From Stentor coeruleus (taxonomy: Eukaryota; Ciliophora; Heterotrichea; Heterotrichida; Stentoridae), in the NCBI GenBank assembly GCA_001970955.1, contig MPUH01000012.1, forward strand, positions 62,001 through 126,000: DNA of 64,000 nucleotides. Direction: 5' to 3'. Below, piece after piece: positions 38,713-49,878 of this stretch. The notes under the pieces were generated by a model that saw nothing but the letters and a program-made list of their open reading frames with translations, had not been told where the DNA came from and did not search any database. Numbering within the stretch: position 1 is the stretch's first letter; the number at the start of each line of letters is the position of its first letter. A program made the position numbers and the translations under genes.

Positions 38713-39590
38713 TTAGATATGAATCTTGTTTTTAATATAAAAAAAATATTGTTATTAGATTAGAATGATATAAAAAATTTATGATTGCAGATGATTTTAT
38801 GATTTATGATTATAATTTATAATATATTGGAAATATTGATAAAGAAGGTTTTTTATTAGAGGGTTATTAGGTTTTTTATTAGATGATAATAGCTTAAATA
38901 ATAAGTTTTTATAGAAATGATGATTAGAAAATGGTATAATGGAATATGTAGAAATTATAGTATTGGTTTGGGAATTGAAGTGAAATAGGGTTTGATATAG
39001 GATAGGAATAGATAAAGAAGGTTAGAATTAAGGTTGAATATTTTTTCATAGATGTGAATGATAATTTTTTTTAGATTTGATTAGGAGCATTCAAAGATCA
39101 GTTTATAATTTTCTTTTTATAAGATTCTTAAGGTTAGTCAGAAATATAATTCTATAGGACCTTGCATACAATTATTGTTTTGAAGCTCTTTAATATTGAA
39201 AACTTTGGTATTAATTAAACTTTTGTATAAAATAATCTCTATGAACTTCAAAAATATCAATATATGCTTAAAAAATTATATAGATTATTTTCTAAGTTCT
39301 TCCTACCAAAATTAATTCTTTTATCTTCCCCATTATCATATTTCTTTACTTTTTTCTACTCCCATCAAACAATCAAAAAAAAATTTTTTCCAATCTATCC
39401 CTTCTTCAGCATTTTTTCTATGATATCCTAGTTCCTATTCTAATACAATTATTTATGCATATTTTAATTCTATCTCAGTTCAAATAATTTTAATCTATCT
39501 TGATTGCTTCAAATACCTCAATTTCTAATATTCAACTTGATCCCTAAGTTAGTCAAATATTTTTCTCTCCCATATACCTTGTTATAATTA
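38713..39590. other. Intergenic
   Basis: 878 bp. The first ~400 bp (3' flank) are G-rich and C-poor, the last ~300 bp (5' flank of the channel gene) C-rich and G-poor on the plus strand. Nothing else recognised. Confidence 0.6.
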
Positions 39591-42500
39591 ATGGCAGATA
39601 ACCAATTGAAAGCTCCACTTATCCAAGGGCAGCCATCAAGGTCTCCTGCTGTAGCTAATCCACCTGCTAATGCAAGTTTAACCTTAGCATCTCTAACTGA
39701 ACAAAAAGAGGCAAGTGAATTCGATCCAATATACCAACATATATCCACTTGGTGGGATGATAAATTCTCTACAAAGCGCTTTGATGAAAAAAAAGGTATT
39801 ATCTACAAGAGATTCTGCCTAACTCCAGACAGTAAGTATTATTTCTTCATATATCAAAACCAAGTTCACATATCCCAAGCAGGTCCTATGGGAAAATGGT
39901 ATTTCAAATATCATATCTCAGATTTCCCATTAACACATTTTGAATTCTATTCAGCTATTGATAATGTTTGGGAAGTCGCTATAGGTGATGAAAATGGTGT
40001 AATTCAAAAATATTTATATAAAGAATTCTTAAAAACTATAGAAGATTTCGAAACAAGAAAACTTAATAAAGAACCTGAATTAGTTACCCCATCTCCTATA
40101 TCTCATGGTATCCAAGCTTCAGAAGGTCCAATTACTTTTATTAAATACAATAAGTATGATGGACATTTATATTGTGGAGGAAGTAGAGCTTGTAAGATGT
40201 CTTCAGATTGGGAATCACAAATTGTTATTGATAAACCTGTTAGTTATATGGACTTTTATGGAGATGTTGCTATTGTGGCTTGTAATAATGTAGAGGTTTT
40301 GAATGGTGAAGTGGATAAACTTGATTTTTTAAATTCGAATTGTGTGGCGATAAGTGAAAAATGGTTTGCTGCTAGTAGTGGGAAAAATGTGAAAGTGTGG
40401 AATAGACAAAATGGACAAATAAAAAGTTTCGTCCATGAAGGGCATGTGACAAAAATGACGTTTATACAAGAAGAAAATGCGCTTTTCGCTTTTGCTGAAG
40501 GAGTTAATGGAACTGTTTTTAATCTCAGCAATGACATAAGATGTCTAATAATAAGAGATTTGAATGGGGTGAATGGGGGTTATTTACTAAATGATGATTT
40601 AGCCGTGCTTATAATAAACGCAAAATACATAGAAAAATACATAATTCCTCCTTGGCCTGAAGACTACATAATCAAAGGCAAAGACAAAATCCTCCGTCTC
40701 CAATCAAACGAAACTTTTCTAGTCTCCCTTAACGAAAACTCCGCATCTTTTACAAAATCAGGCCACGACCAAAGCACTCCATTCAACATCTCAGGTAAAG
40801 TTTCTAATATTTTCCTCTCCCAAGACCAATTATCTTTTTACCTTGTCGTAGATAAAAAAAGAATTTTCATTTACAGTACCATCGACTTATCATCTAAAGA
40901 AATAAATTCAAGTGATTTTGATATTGAAAGTTTAGCTATAACAAATGATAATACACTCTTAGCATATAGTGGTATAGATCAACTAATAATCTGGAATTTA
41001 TCAACAAATCTTTTACATAGAAAATACACAGGCTTCCATGCAAGAGTAAAAAAACCTTTAAAAAACTTAGATATAAGAAACAATAATATATATTTCAGTT
41101 TCTGTGGGACAAATTATGGGAAACTTGATTTCTCTGATCAAGCTAATAAAACCCAAATTTTAATTACTGATTTTTTCGGTGAAGTTGGTGCTATAAAGTT
41201 ATCACCTGATGAAAATATAATATTAAAAGGTGTTGTAAAAAATCCAATTAAAGATTATTATAAGAGTTTCAAAGTTTATAACTCTAGGAAATTAGTGGAA
41301 CTTAAAAATTGTAGTTATCATAAAGACCTTGTTACAGAATTTTATTTTACTCCTGATAATGTGTATTTTTATGTGAGTTCTTTAGATGGAAGTGTGTCTA
41401 TATGGTCTATAGATACTTTATGTATGATAACAGCTGTATTTGTAGGTTTACCAATTAATACTTTTGCTATGAGTTGTAATGGAAAATATATGTATTTGGG
41501 TAATGGAACAGATATTTATGCACATCAAGATCCTTTGAATACTGAAAGTGTTAGGGTCTTTGGACCTATTGTTCAATGCCCTCATGATTATTTACTGTGT
41601 ATTAAAAGATTAAAGGCTCAGGAAAATTGGGATATAGAGAAAAAACTCTTTGGTATTGTGTTTAGAGAAGATTTCAATCAGTGCATTATTTCACCCAGCG
41701 GTATGAATTTATTACACTTTTACGCTAAGTTCGAATATGAAGACTATTATACTAGAGCCTTAGAAAATGGTTCCTTCCACAACAGTAAGCAACAAAACAA
41801 TCCATTAACAATTCTATTTAATCAAGATAATAGTGAATTAGCCCTAACAACCCTTGATATAAAATATGCAGCTCAAGCTAAAGATCGTTTCTGTATGAAT
41901 TTCTTCAACAACAAAACCTTAGTTCTTTTAAATAACAGAGGTTATTCAGGTGTAGAATCTTTTTATGATGAAATATACAAAGTTTTCCCTGCTGATAAAA
42001 CTTTACCAAAATATGCTTCACTTAATGCAACTTTACCAACAAAGAATTATTCAAAAATTATAGACCCAATTCCTGCAGATCTTATGGCTGAGACTAATGT
42101 AAAAGAAGGAATTCCTGTAGTATTTTATGCTGCTAGTATAGGAGTTTGTATGATTTCAGGGTCAAAAGATAGTTTGGATTTAGTCAAAAGCTTAAGAGAT
42201 TGTCCTAATCAAGAAATTTTCAATACAAAATACGTAAGCATGCTACTTTTTGATAAATGGAATGCTGTTAAATGGTTTATGTTATTCCAAGCATTAGTTT
42301 ATGTATCATTTCTAATATGTTATTCGCTTTTTATAATTCTGAATTTAGAGATTTTCATGGTGATCGCATTTGTTTTAAATTGCATACTAGTTTTATATGA
42401 AGTAGTACAAATGAGCTTTACAGGTATAAGCTATTGGGAAGATTTATGGAATTTAATCGATTTAACCCGTTTTGTGCTTTTTACTTTACTATTTTTCCTA

Positions 42501-43232
42501 ACTTTTTGGTATAATGTAATAACCCTTCCATATCTTGAAGTCCTTGTAATACTTATAGCCTGGGTCAAAGGTTTAACTTATTTCAGGATTTTTAATAGCA
42601 CAAGATATTTGGTATATTTAATGTTTGAAGTTGTAAAAGATATGATCAGTTTTATTACAATGACATTTTATGCAATTGTAGGCCTTTCGCTTATGTTGTA
42701 TACAATGAAGAATTTTGAAGATAAAAACACAGAAGGTCAAGAATATGGTAAGTTTTTAGCATATACTTATATGAATGGTATTGGAGATTATGGAACTTTT
42801 GACTTTGATGTAGGTAAATTTGAGCTTACAAGTTTTATGATTTTCTCTTTAACTTCAATTATCAATACAATTATTATGATGAATTTACTTATTTCTATTA
42901 TTGGGGATACTTATGATAGAGTTCAGCAAGGGATTATGGTTGCTGATCTTAAACAATTAGCTGAAATGATTGTTGAAATTGAGTCGCTTATGTTTTGGAA
43001 TTATGATAAAACTAATAAAGTCCATATGCAAAGATTGATTAATAAGTTTGAGGATAATAATGAAGGCCTTGGAGTTTGGCAAGGAAAAGTTAGAGAGCTT
43101 AAAGGGGCTATTTTGATCTCAGCGGAAAATCAGAATAGAATTATTTTGGAACTTAAGGCTAAGATTGAGAATTTTGAAGGCAACATGAAGAATATAGATG
43201 CGAAATTGGATATGCTTCTTGAAAAAAAATGA
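39591..43232 (+). CDS. WD40-type propeller fused to TRP-like cation channel
   Basis: 1213 aa, single exon, ATG 39591, stop TGA. Residues ~55-760 are divergent WD40-type blades (KVWNRQNGQIKSFVHEGHVT, LIIWNLSTNLLHRKYTG, YFYVSSLDGSVSIWSIDT). Residues ~885-1110 form a six-helix ion-transport domain: S1 near 893-915 (WFMLFQALVYVSFLICYSL), then IAFVLNCILVLYEVVQM, WNLIDLTRFVLFTLLFFLTFW and VVKDMISFITMTFYAIVG. A pore loop reads YMNGIGDYGTFDFD (~1060-1073) and S6 reads TSIINTIIMMNLLISIIGDT, ending in a TRP-type GDTYDRV. The tail has a coiled coil (NQNRIILELKAKIENFEG). Such propeller-channel fusions are known from ciliates; ion selectivity and trigger cannot be read from sequence. The acidic pore suggests cations. 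Confidence 0.88.
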   Translation: MADNQLKAPLIQGQPSRSPAVANPPANASLTLASLTEQKEASEFDPIYQHISTWWDDKFSTKRFDEKKGIIYKRFCLTPDSKYYFFIYQNQVHISQAGPMGKWYFKYHISDFPLTHFEFYSAIDNVWEVAIGDENGVIQKYLYKEFLKTIEDFETRKLNKEPELVTPSPISHGIQASEGPITFIKYNKYDGHLYCGGSRACKMSSDWESQIVIDKPVSYMDFYGDVAIVACNNVEVLNGEVDKLDFLNSNCVAISEKWFAASSGKNVKVWNRQNGQIKSFVHEGHVTKMTFIQEENALFAFAEGVNGTVFNLSNDIRCLIIRDLNGVNGGYLLNDDLAVLIINAKYIEKYIIPPWPEDYIIKGKDKILRLQSNETFLVSLNENSASFTKSGHDQSTPFNISGKVSNIFLSQDQLSFYLVVDKKRIFIYSTIDLSSKEINSSDFDIESLAITNDNTLLAYSGIDQLIIWNLSTNLLHRKYTGFHARVKKPLKNLDIRNNNIYFSFCGTNYGKLDFSDQANKTQILITDFFGEVGAIKLSPDENIILKGVVKNPIKDYYKSFKVYNSRKLVELKNCSYHKDLVTEFYFTPDNVYFYVSSLDGSVSIWSIDTLCMITAVFVGLPINTFAMSCNGKYMYLGNGTDIYAHQDPLNTESVRVFGPIVQCPHDYLLCIKRLKAQENWDIEKKLFGIVFREDFNQCIISPSGMNLLHFYAKFEYEDYYTRALENGSFHNSKQQNNPLTILFNQDNSELALTTLDIKYAAQAKDRFCMNFFNNKTLVLLNNRGYSGVESFYDEIYKVFPADKTLPKYASLNATLPTKNYSKIIDPIPADLMAETNVKEGIPVVFYAASIGVCMISGSKDSLDLVKSLRDCPNQEIFNTKYVSMLLFDKWNAVKWFMLFQALVYVSFLICYSLFIILNLEIFMVIAFVLNCILVLYEVVQMSFTGISYWEDLWNLIDLTRFVLFTLLFFLTFWYNVITLPYLEVLVILIAWVKGLTYFRIFNSTRYLVYLMFEVVKDMISFITMTFYAIVGLSLMLYTMKNFEDKNTEGQEYGKFLAYTYMNGIGDYGTFDFDVGKFELTSFMIFSLTSIINTIIMMNLLISIIGDTYDRVQQGIMVADLKQLAEMIVEIESLMFWNYDKTNKVHMQRLINKFEDNNEGLGVWQGKVRELKGAILISAENQNRIILELKAKIENFEGNMKNIDAKLDMLLEKK

Positions 43233-44018
43233 AGTAGTTAGGAATAGAGATAGGATAAATAAATGAAATTAAAAAAAATAAGAACTTTGAGTTTTTATAT
43301 TATATTGTGTATTTGATTATAGATGAAAAAATTATCAAATTTTATTTGAGTATAAACTTATAAAATCAACATCTTAGAAATATCAAAGTTTTTATATATA
43401 AGATGCATGAAAAATATCTTTTAGGTAGTGTAATATTTCTTAATGATGATGAAGATACTTTAAGCCATATATAGGTAAAAGTTTATCTGCAAATTTTTTT
43501 TTCTTTACTAAATTTAGGCTTAGGGAATAATTTTCTTTTATTATGTGCATTGGAAATAATCTATGAACCTTGAAATTAGGTGATGAGATTCCTGAGCCAG
43601 ATCTTTGCTTATTTCCATTTGCTATGGAATAATATATTTTTTTTATAGAAAATGGGTAGGTTTATAATAAAATTTAAGTTTTATTATTAAAATAATCACT
43701 AGATTTCATATAATATTTATAAAATAAATACATCATCTGCACAAAATACAAAATAGCAAAAATTTACCCTAAATTCTATAATAATAGCCAACTATAAACC
43801 CATAAACTCATATCACAATTTTTTCAAAAGCATAAAATCATCTTATCTCATCCCTTATCACATCTCCATCCAAAAAAACTCATCCATCATCCTCAACTCA
43901 TAAAATCCAACCTTTCAACCCATCATAAATACCCATTCTTCCAAACTTCTAAACATAAATTTAAAACTCAAAACATTTCTAACAGCAAAACTCATAAAAA
44001 AAAAATATAAAATAATAA
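43233..44018. other. Intergenic with a coding-like minus-strand stretch
   Basis: 786 bp. The last ~270 bp are C-rich and G-poor on the plus strand (5' flank of the next gene). A possible relic lies at 43440-43661 on the minus strand. Confidence 0.5.
43440..43661 (-). pseudogene. Coding-like open frame, relic or last exon of an unseen small gene
   Basis: 74 codons between stops on the minus strand. The middle and end look genuinely coding: KQRSGSGISSPNFKVHRLFP, MHIIKENYSLSLNLVKKKKF, ending YGLKYLHHH. The only ATG is internal (MHIIKEN). No 15-nt intron joins it to anything upstream. It sits in the 3' flank of the plus-strand channel gene. It may be a small real gene or a remnant. Confidence 0.3.
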
Positions 44019-44615
44019 ATGAGACCAACACTCCTTCAATTCCGTAGTACAAAAGAAAAAACTCCTCTCTCATATGATGCTCGGAGAACATACGATGGAC
44101 GATCTTTAGCTTTCCGTTCTCCAAAAGGTGACCCTAAAAAATGCACTTTTGCTTTTGAAAAAAGGTTCATCGCATATGAAAACCTTGCAAAACGCACAGG
44201 TTATAGAGTAGGCCCAGGATCTTATAGTCCAGAATTATTTAGGCCAAAAATAAGAAGTGGAAGTCCTTATAGAGAATTTCACAATCAAAAAAACACTGCG
44301 AATAATGGATATTATATGGTCGGTAACTGTATGGAATTCGATCCAAAACTTATGCTTAATAGCAATAGACGTATTATTAAAGAAAAAGATTTGAAAATTG
44401 ACTCAACTTATTTGTCTACTAGGATTACAAAATCTGCAGCTTCTACGCATCATTCAGCAAGTTTGGAAAGAGGAAATTTACAAGATGCTGATATTGAAGT
44501 GGATAATGTTAGAAGAATGTCTAGTACGTGGAAAAAAAAGATTTCAGGAAAAACAACTAAGAATACTAAAAAGACTTGGAAGATGACAGATTTGATTAAG
44601 AAAAGATTTAAATAA
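44019..44615 (+). CDS. Basic protein with SHIPPO-like GPGSYSP motif, candidate microtubule binder
   Basis: 198 aa, ATG 44019. One motif stands out: YRVGPGSYSPELFRPKIRSG (~62-81), of the GPG(A/S)Y type found in SHIPPO/ODF3-like and other sperm and ciliary microtubule-lumen proteins. The rest is strongly basic, with a Lys/Thr-rich tail (KKKISGKTTKNTKKTWKM). No membrane segment. By family resemblance it may sit on or inside axonemal or cortical microtubules; a single motif is weak support. Confidence 0.75.
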   Translation: MRPTLLQFRSTKEKTPLSYDARRTYDGRSLAFRSPKGDPKKCTFAFEKRFIAYENLAKRTGYRVGPGSYSPELFRPKIRSGSPYREFHNQKNTANNGYYMVGNCMEFDPKLMLNSNRRIIKEKDLKIDSTYLSTRITKSAASTHHSASLERGNLQDADIEVDNVRRMSSTWKKKISGKTTKNTKKTWKMTDLIKKRFK

Positions 44616-45254
44616 GAGTAAATTTTTTAATGTAAGGATTTAAAGTAAGGGGAATGAGTTTAGGATTTTTTTTGTGATTATTTTGGAGTTTAAGTTTGGG
44701 GGAAAGAAAGGAAAAAATAGTGGGTGTTGATAGTGGTTTTGTTGTTTATTTGAAGGAAGGTTTTGATATGAGGGTTGGGTTATGATTGATATTTTTTGTT
44801 TTTGGGTATATAAATTGTCATGAGGTATAAGTGCTAATGCTTTGAGTTTTGGATTTTTATATAAGAAAATTGTAAAAGTTATAAATATATTAAAAAATAA
44901 ATATTGAATATATTATTTATCTAAAATACTATATTTATAATAAGGATAATATATAGTAAATCTCTTTAAATCACTTTATATGCAAAAAAAATCATGATCC
45001 AACCTTTATAACTTAAAATCATTACAAATTTATATAAACTATACATTTAATCATACCTATTTAGCATTAAATTTTATTGAAAATAATTTTACAATAAAGC
45101 ATTCTCCTTCAAAATCTTACAATTTTTCTTCAACATACTATTTTATCATAATATCTCTTATAAACAAAATTTTATCTAACCTAAATCCAAAACAAAAAAT
45201 TAATATCAACAATTCCTATTCTAATTATTTTCAGTTAGTTAATAGATTACAAGA
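44616..45254. other. Intergenic
   Basis: 639 bp. First third G-rich and C-poor (3' flank), last ~250 bp C-rich and G-poor (5' flank). No gene or repeat seen. Confidence 0.6.
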
Positions 45255-45782
45255 ATGTCAATTTATAGTGGTTTTTCAACAAGATCCTTAGAATCCTCAT
45301 ACAATAGTTTTCTTTACGAAGCTATCAACCTTTTACAAAGTTTAATTCTCGAGCATTTACGTTCTAAAAAGTACCAAGAATCTTCAATTTGGTGTGAGAC
45401 TTTTTCCAACACCTTTGCTAAGCTTTCAAAGCTAGAAAAGAAAAAACACCTTCAACCCAATTTTTCAAATGCCATGAAAGAACTGGATTCATATATCAAA
45501 TCTTTAGGAAACTATACTATATATGAAAAACCAATAGAAATTCCTAGTAGGTCAAATATTTCAGTCTCTAGCTTACCAAAAGAAGATCCTGATCATAAAG
45601 TAACTCGAAACTATAGATATAGTAGTATAAATAGTGCAACAAGTCGTGAAAGCCATTATCCGGTTATAGTAAATCCTCCAATTCGTCATCGTAAAAATTT
45701 AGTCAAAAGCTATCAAGACCAAATATTAAAGAGCATATTAAAAGATTTATCCTCCCCATTGCATGAGTTTAGTAATTATTAG
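45255..45782 (+). CDS. Small helical N-terminal domain protein, unknown
   Basis: 175 aa, ATG 45255, stop TAG. Residues ~15-85 look like a helical bundle (SFLYEAINLLQSLILEHLR, NTFAKLSKLEKKKHLQ, FSNAMKELDSYIKSLG), somewhat like LisH-type dimerisation segments but without the full signature. The second half is basic, Ser/Arg-rich and probably disordered. The next gene begins 24 bp downstream on the same strand. A GT...AG of 16 nt at the stop was tested and does not join the two. Confidence 0.7.
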   Translation: MSIYSGFSTRSLESSYNSFLYEAINLLQSLILEHLRSKKYQESSIWCETFSNTFAKLSKLEKKKHLQPNFSNAMKELDSYIKSLGNYTIYEKPIEIPSRSNISVSSLPKEDPDHKVTRNYRYSSINSATSRESHYPVIVNPPIRHRKNLVKSYQDQILKSILKDLSSPLHEFSNY

Positions 45783-45806
45783 ATATTTATAGTTATTTTG
45801 TCTATA

Positions 45807-47486
45807 ATGGAAGATAACAAGCTAGTTGAAATAGAAGACGACTTGAATAAATTCAAAATTTCAATCTCCCCTCTACTAGGTTTTATACATGAAATCAAAG
45901 AATTACGTCGAGATCTGAGAATATCCTCAGAAAGCAGTGCTACAACAGTTGATATTTTAAAACTCGCTATAAAAGCTGAAGTTTTTAAAGATGTAAGTAG
46001 CCTAATGATTGTAACAGATGACAAAATCCGCTCAGCTGTCGATACAACAAATGAGCATCTTCATCAACATTTAGAAAAAATCGAAGAATGTAAAAATAAA
46101 AATGCGCTTCTGGAATCCTCTATAAAAAAAACTGAAGATATCATAACAAGATATGGGACCTCACAAGACATATTCCGTAAAGAATTCGAATATGTAAAAC
46201 GTGATTTGAGTGAAAAAATACACTATACAGATTTTGAAAAACTTCAAGGATCTATGAAGAATTATGCTTCAAATCAAGATCTTAAAGGATTACAAAAAGA
46301 AGTTGATACTTTGGCTAGTAAATCAGAATTAATAAAGTTACAAAGAAATGTACAAAAAATTGTTGATGCACTACCTGAGTATTTTACAAGGGCTGAATCT
46401 TTAGATGCCTTTGAGAAAATAAATTTGGATATGATGGAAAAGTTCTCAGAAACTTATATGAAAAAACAAACTTTTGAACATGAAATAGATGAGTTTAGGA
46501 AGAAAAACGGTAAATATGAAGAAGATTTTAAAGCTTTGTATAAGAAAATTGAATTATTGCAAGATGGGATAAGGAGGAAACTAACTGAACTTTTTGATAT
46601 TTTAAACTCGAAACCTTGGGAAACAAGCATAAAACCTATAATCCAACAGTTGGATGAGGCTGCTAAAAAGGTTGATATGGATAAGATGAATCAAGAAATC
46701 ATGGAAAAAATCAATAAACTAAACATCGCAACGACAAACTTCCAAATAAAAACTCAGATTTTTGATGGAATAGTTGAACGCCATGACGAAATACTGTTAG
46801 AAAAATCATCAAAAGTCGACTTCACTTTTCTGTCCCACCAAATCGAAAAATGCGCATCTTTATCATCATTACAAGATCTTTCAAAAGATACTACTCGGAA
46901 AATAAAAGCTATATCTTCTCAATTAAACGATCTTTCTAGTTTACATGATTCAATGAAAAATATATTATTTTCTGTATCTCAGAAAGTTGAAATTATCAGA
47001 AAAGAGAATTTTGAAGTATCAAACATTGCATTAACTTTAAATAATATTAATGAAATATTAGACAGAAAAGCTGATAAAAGCGATATTTTTATTATACATG
47101 ATAATATGGGAAGTAAAGAAGAAATACAAAAAATGGCTGAAATTGAAGAAATGTCTAGGAAGCAAATTTTGTGTGCTGTTGGGGTTTTACAGTCATTTTG
47201 TAGAACTTTTTTGTTGCCTGGGGAAAATCCTGTGGCGGTTAAAAAACAAAGGCTGGATGTTTTTAAGATGTTGGAAAGCTTGCAGAAATGGATTAAAGAG
47301 GGTAATGGAGAACCTAATACAGCTTTACCTGCAGGAAGAAGTGGGATAATGCTTAAAAGTGATACGTATGAAAATGTTCAATTGTCACGTAATTTAACTG
47401 CTAGAGCTACTAAAAGGTTGAGAAATGGGTCTATGGATACGAGCCATAGATTTCTTAAAGAAGAACTCCCTTTGCTAAATCTTTAA
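45807..47486 (+). CDS. Long coiled-coil protein, candidate centriolar/ciliary
   Basis: 560 codons from ATG 45807 (MEDNKLVEIEDDLNKFKI); a TTG three codons upstream is in frame but less likely. Almost wholly helical: coiled coil from ~10 to ~450 with YTDFEKLQGSMKNYASNQDL, DAFEKINLDMMEKFSETY and KADKSDIFIIHDNMGSKEE. The K-x-D-x-x-x-F/L pattern resembles that of the coiled-coil gene at 1148. Residues ~455-500 form a compact helical end (RKQILCAVGVLQSFCRTFLL, MLESLQKWIKEG) before a basic tail. No named family. The last ~30 bp of the gene are repeated after an N at 47621 (contig overlap). Stop TAA. Confidence 0.8.
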   Translation: MEDNKLVEIEDDLNKFKISISPLLGFIHEIKELRRDLRISSESSATTVDILKLAIKAEVFKDVSSLMIVTDDKIRSAVDTTNEHLHQHLEKIEECKNKNALLESSIKKTEDIITRYGTSQDIFRKEFEYVKRDLSEKIHYTDFEKLQGSMKNYASNQDLKGLQKEVDTLASKSELIKLQRNVQKIVDALPEYFTRAESLDAFEKINLDMMEKFSETYMKKQTFEHEIDEFRKKNGKYEEDFKALYKKIELLQDGIRRKLTELFDILNSKPWETSIKPIIQQLDEAAKKVDMDKMNQEIMEKINKLNIATTNFQIKTQIFDGIVERHDEILLEKSSKVDFTFLSHQIEKCASLSSLQDLSKDTTRKIKAISSQLNDLSSLHDSMKNILFSVSQKVEIIRKENFEVSNIALTLNNINEILDRKADKSDIFIIHDNMGSKEEIQKMAEIEEMSRKQILCAVGVLQSFCRTFLLPGENPVAVKKQRLDVFKMLESLQKWIKEGNGEPNTALPAGRSGIMLKSDTYENVQLSRNLTARATKRLRNGSMDTSHRFLKEELPLLNL

Positions 47487-47786
47487 TATAATCAACTAAC
47501 ACAATAAGGAAAATACTTCGAATGTACTCAACATAAAATATATATTTTTTATGTTATTTTATCACTTCAAACTGATTTTATATTAACAAACTAAACTTTC
47601 TATGGATATATTGTTGCTTANTAAAGAAGAACTCCCTTTGCTAAATCTTTAATATAATCAACTAACACAATAAGGAAAATACTTCAAATGTACTCAACAT
47701 AAAATATATATTTTTTATGTTATTTTATCACTTCAAACTGATTTTATATTAGCAAACTAAACTTTCTATGGATATATTGTTGCTTA
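47456..47786. other. Assembly joint: 165 bp overlap around N at 47621
   Basis: 47456-47620 equals 47622-47786 with two differences. The overlap includes the last codons of the coiled-coil gene; the second copy is not a second gene. Confidence 0.9.
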
Positions 47787-48281
47787 ATAGTATTTATATA
47801 TGGTTATATAATTTAATCAGGCAATAATTCATATGGTTACTATCCCTGCAGCAAAAATCCTCTAATCAAGATTTTTTCTAATCAAATATGCATATCTTGT
47901 ATAGTAAATTTTAGGTAGTCTACATCTTTTGAATTTATTTTTCTTTTAATTCTTTCTCTGCTGATAAAAAAATTTTTTGTAACTATTTACATGATACTCA
48001 TATGCTTCTATAAGTTCTTTTCTATTTATAATATCCCTTCTTCTCCTCTTCCCCATTACTTAAAAACTTTTATTTAAGTTTTCTCAATTATCTTTCCAAA
48101 CTAACTTCTATCAGTTTTCTTTCAACTTAATACAAATTCTCCTAATTTTTTTTTATGTTTTAATATTCCTTAGCTTTTTCCATATTCCCAAATACAAAAC
48201 ATCTCATAAACATACAAAAAATTATAAACAATAAACTATAAATTACAAAATTTTATCTTTTGAATTGATATTTACACTATA
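47787..48281. other. Intergenic, 5' flank of RPF1
   Basis: About 500 bp, C/T-rich and G-poor on the plus strand near the gene (CCCTTCTTCTCCTCTTCCCC). No motif or gene supported. Confidence 0.6.
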
Positions 48282-49223
48282 ATGGTAAAGCAAGAAAAAA
48301 CTTTATCTGAAAGTAAAATCAAAAATCTGCTTCCTGGAGTTATGAACAAATCAAGAAAGATTCAATTAATGCTTAAGATGAAATTCGAACTCAGAAAGCA
48401 GAAAAAAAAGGATCGCGAACTAAGAAAGAAAGAAAGAAAAATCAAAGGATTAGCTGTATTTTTTATTTAGCCTCTTCAACCAAAAACTATTGAATCAATG
48501 AGAGTGCCAGAAGACTCAATAGTTTTAGAAGATAACAAAGAAGTAAAAATAGATGAAGCTATTGATGAGTTCGCTAAACATTTTTCTGGTGAGATTGAGC
48601 CAAAAATAATTCTAACGACCAAGAAAAAACCTTCAAGTAAACTAATAGATTTCTGTCAGGAGTTCATCGGTGTGATTCCCAATCTAGAATTCTATGAAAG
48701 AAGGGATTTTTTGATTAAAGATATTATTGAATATGCTAAAAACAGAGAATACACAGATTTACTTATATTTAATGAAAGAAATAAAGAACCAGAAGGTTTA
48801 TGGATTATACATTTACCTGATGGACCTACAGCTCATTTTAAAGTTTCTAGTACATGGAAAAGAAAAGAAATACCAAATCATGGAAATCCTACAGGGTATA
48901 ACCCAGAATTGATATTGAAGAATTTTGATGCAAGACTTGGACAAAGGGTTGCTAGAATGTTTATGGCACTTTTCCCACAAAAACCTGAATTTAGAGGAAG
49001 ATGTGTTGTAACATTTAAGAATCAAAGAGATTTTATATTTTTTAGGCATCACAGATATATTTTTAAGAATGAGGGGCAAAAAATCGCACTTCAGGAAGTA
49101 GGACCAAGAATGACTTTAAAACTTCGAAGCCTTCAAGAAGGAGCTTTTGAAGTTAAGAACTCTAAGTTTGAATTCCTTTATCATGCTAATATGCAAGTGA
49201 GCAGAAAGAAGTTCTTTATTTAG
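48282..49223 (+). CDS. RPF1: Ribosome production factor 1 (Brix domain), two exons
   Basis: Exon 1 48282-48455, 15-nt intron 48456-48470 (GTATTTTTTATTTAG), exon 2 48471-49223; 308 aa. The splice gives KGLA-PLQPKTIESMRVPED, which matches RPF1 around PKTIENQRV. RPF1 is a nucleolar factor for 60S subunit assembly and 27S pre-rRNA processing. The Brix domain fills residues ~95-300: GLWIIHLPDGPTAHFKVSS, ILKNFDARLGQRVARMFMAL, FKNQRDFIFFRHHRYIF, VGPRMTLKLRSLQEGAFE. The N-terminus is Lys-rich (KQKKKDRELRKKERKIK), typical of nucleolar proteins. Length is close to the family's. Confidence 0.96.
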
Positions 49224-49878
49224 ATATTTTAATCATTAGATTAGGTTTGGTTTAAAAAAATTATAGGACTTTTTATGATTGAATGCGACTGTTTAGATTA
49301 GATAAGAAGAATAGTTGGTTTTAATGAAAAGATAAAATATGTTGTGAGGTTTGCTATATTAATTAAATAAAAAATTTGATAGATTTTGTAGTTTATTTGG
49401 TAAAAGATTAATAAAATTAGATATTTAGCGAGTTGTTCGGTAAAGATCAGAAAATTCCCTAGCAGCAAATATCAGTTATGTATGATTATCCTCATATAGT
49501 CCTACACACATAAAAAATTTCAAGAATTAGATTTTACTGATTAATTATCCAAAATTTACCTATGATATTACCTAACTATCATAATATTCTTGTTAATTCT
49601 CAAATTATTCATCTATCCTAAATTCCACTATAACAATACATTTCCCCAATAATCTAAAAGATTTGAAATCATACAAAACATGATAAAATCTTAAAATTNT
49701 AACAATACATTTCCCCAATAATCTAAAAGATTTGAAATCATACAAAACATGATAAAATCTTAAAATTCATATTTTTAGGTAATTATTATATTCATTTACG
49801 CTTCAAATAAATTCACTTACTTTCCATATAATTCCTAAATAAAAATAACAACCATCTAACACAAGCATATATTATTAA
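49224..49878. other. Convergent intergenic region, holds an assembly joint
   Basis: The first ~200 bp are G-rich (3' flank of RPF1), then C-rich toward the minus-strand gene. 49631-49698 equals 49700-49767 (68 bp) around an N at 49699, a contig overlap. No gene seen. Confidence 0.7.

Noticed and set aside
45783-45806. Possible intron joining genes 45255 and 45807
   Set aside because: The only 16-nt GT...AG candidate leads at once to a stop; two separate genes fit better.
47622-47786. Second copy of the end of the coiled-coil gene as a gene fragment
   Set aside because: Contig overlap around N 47621.
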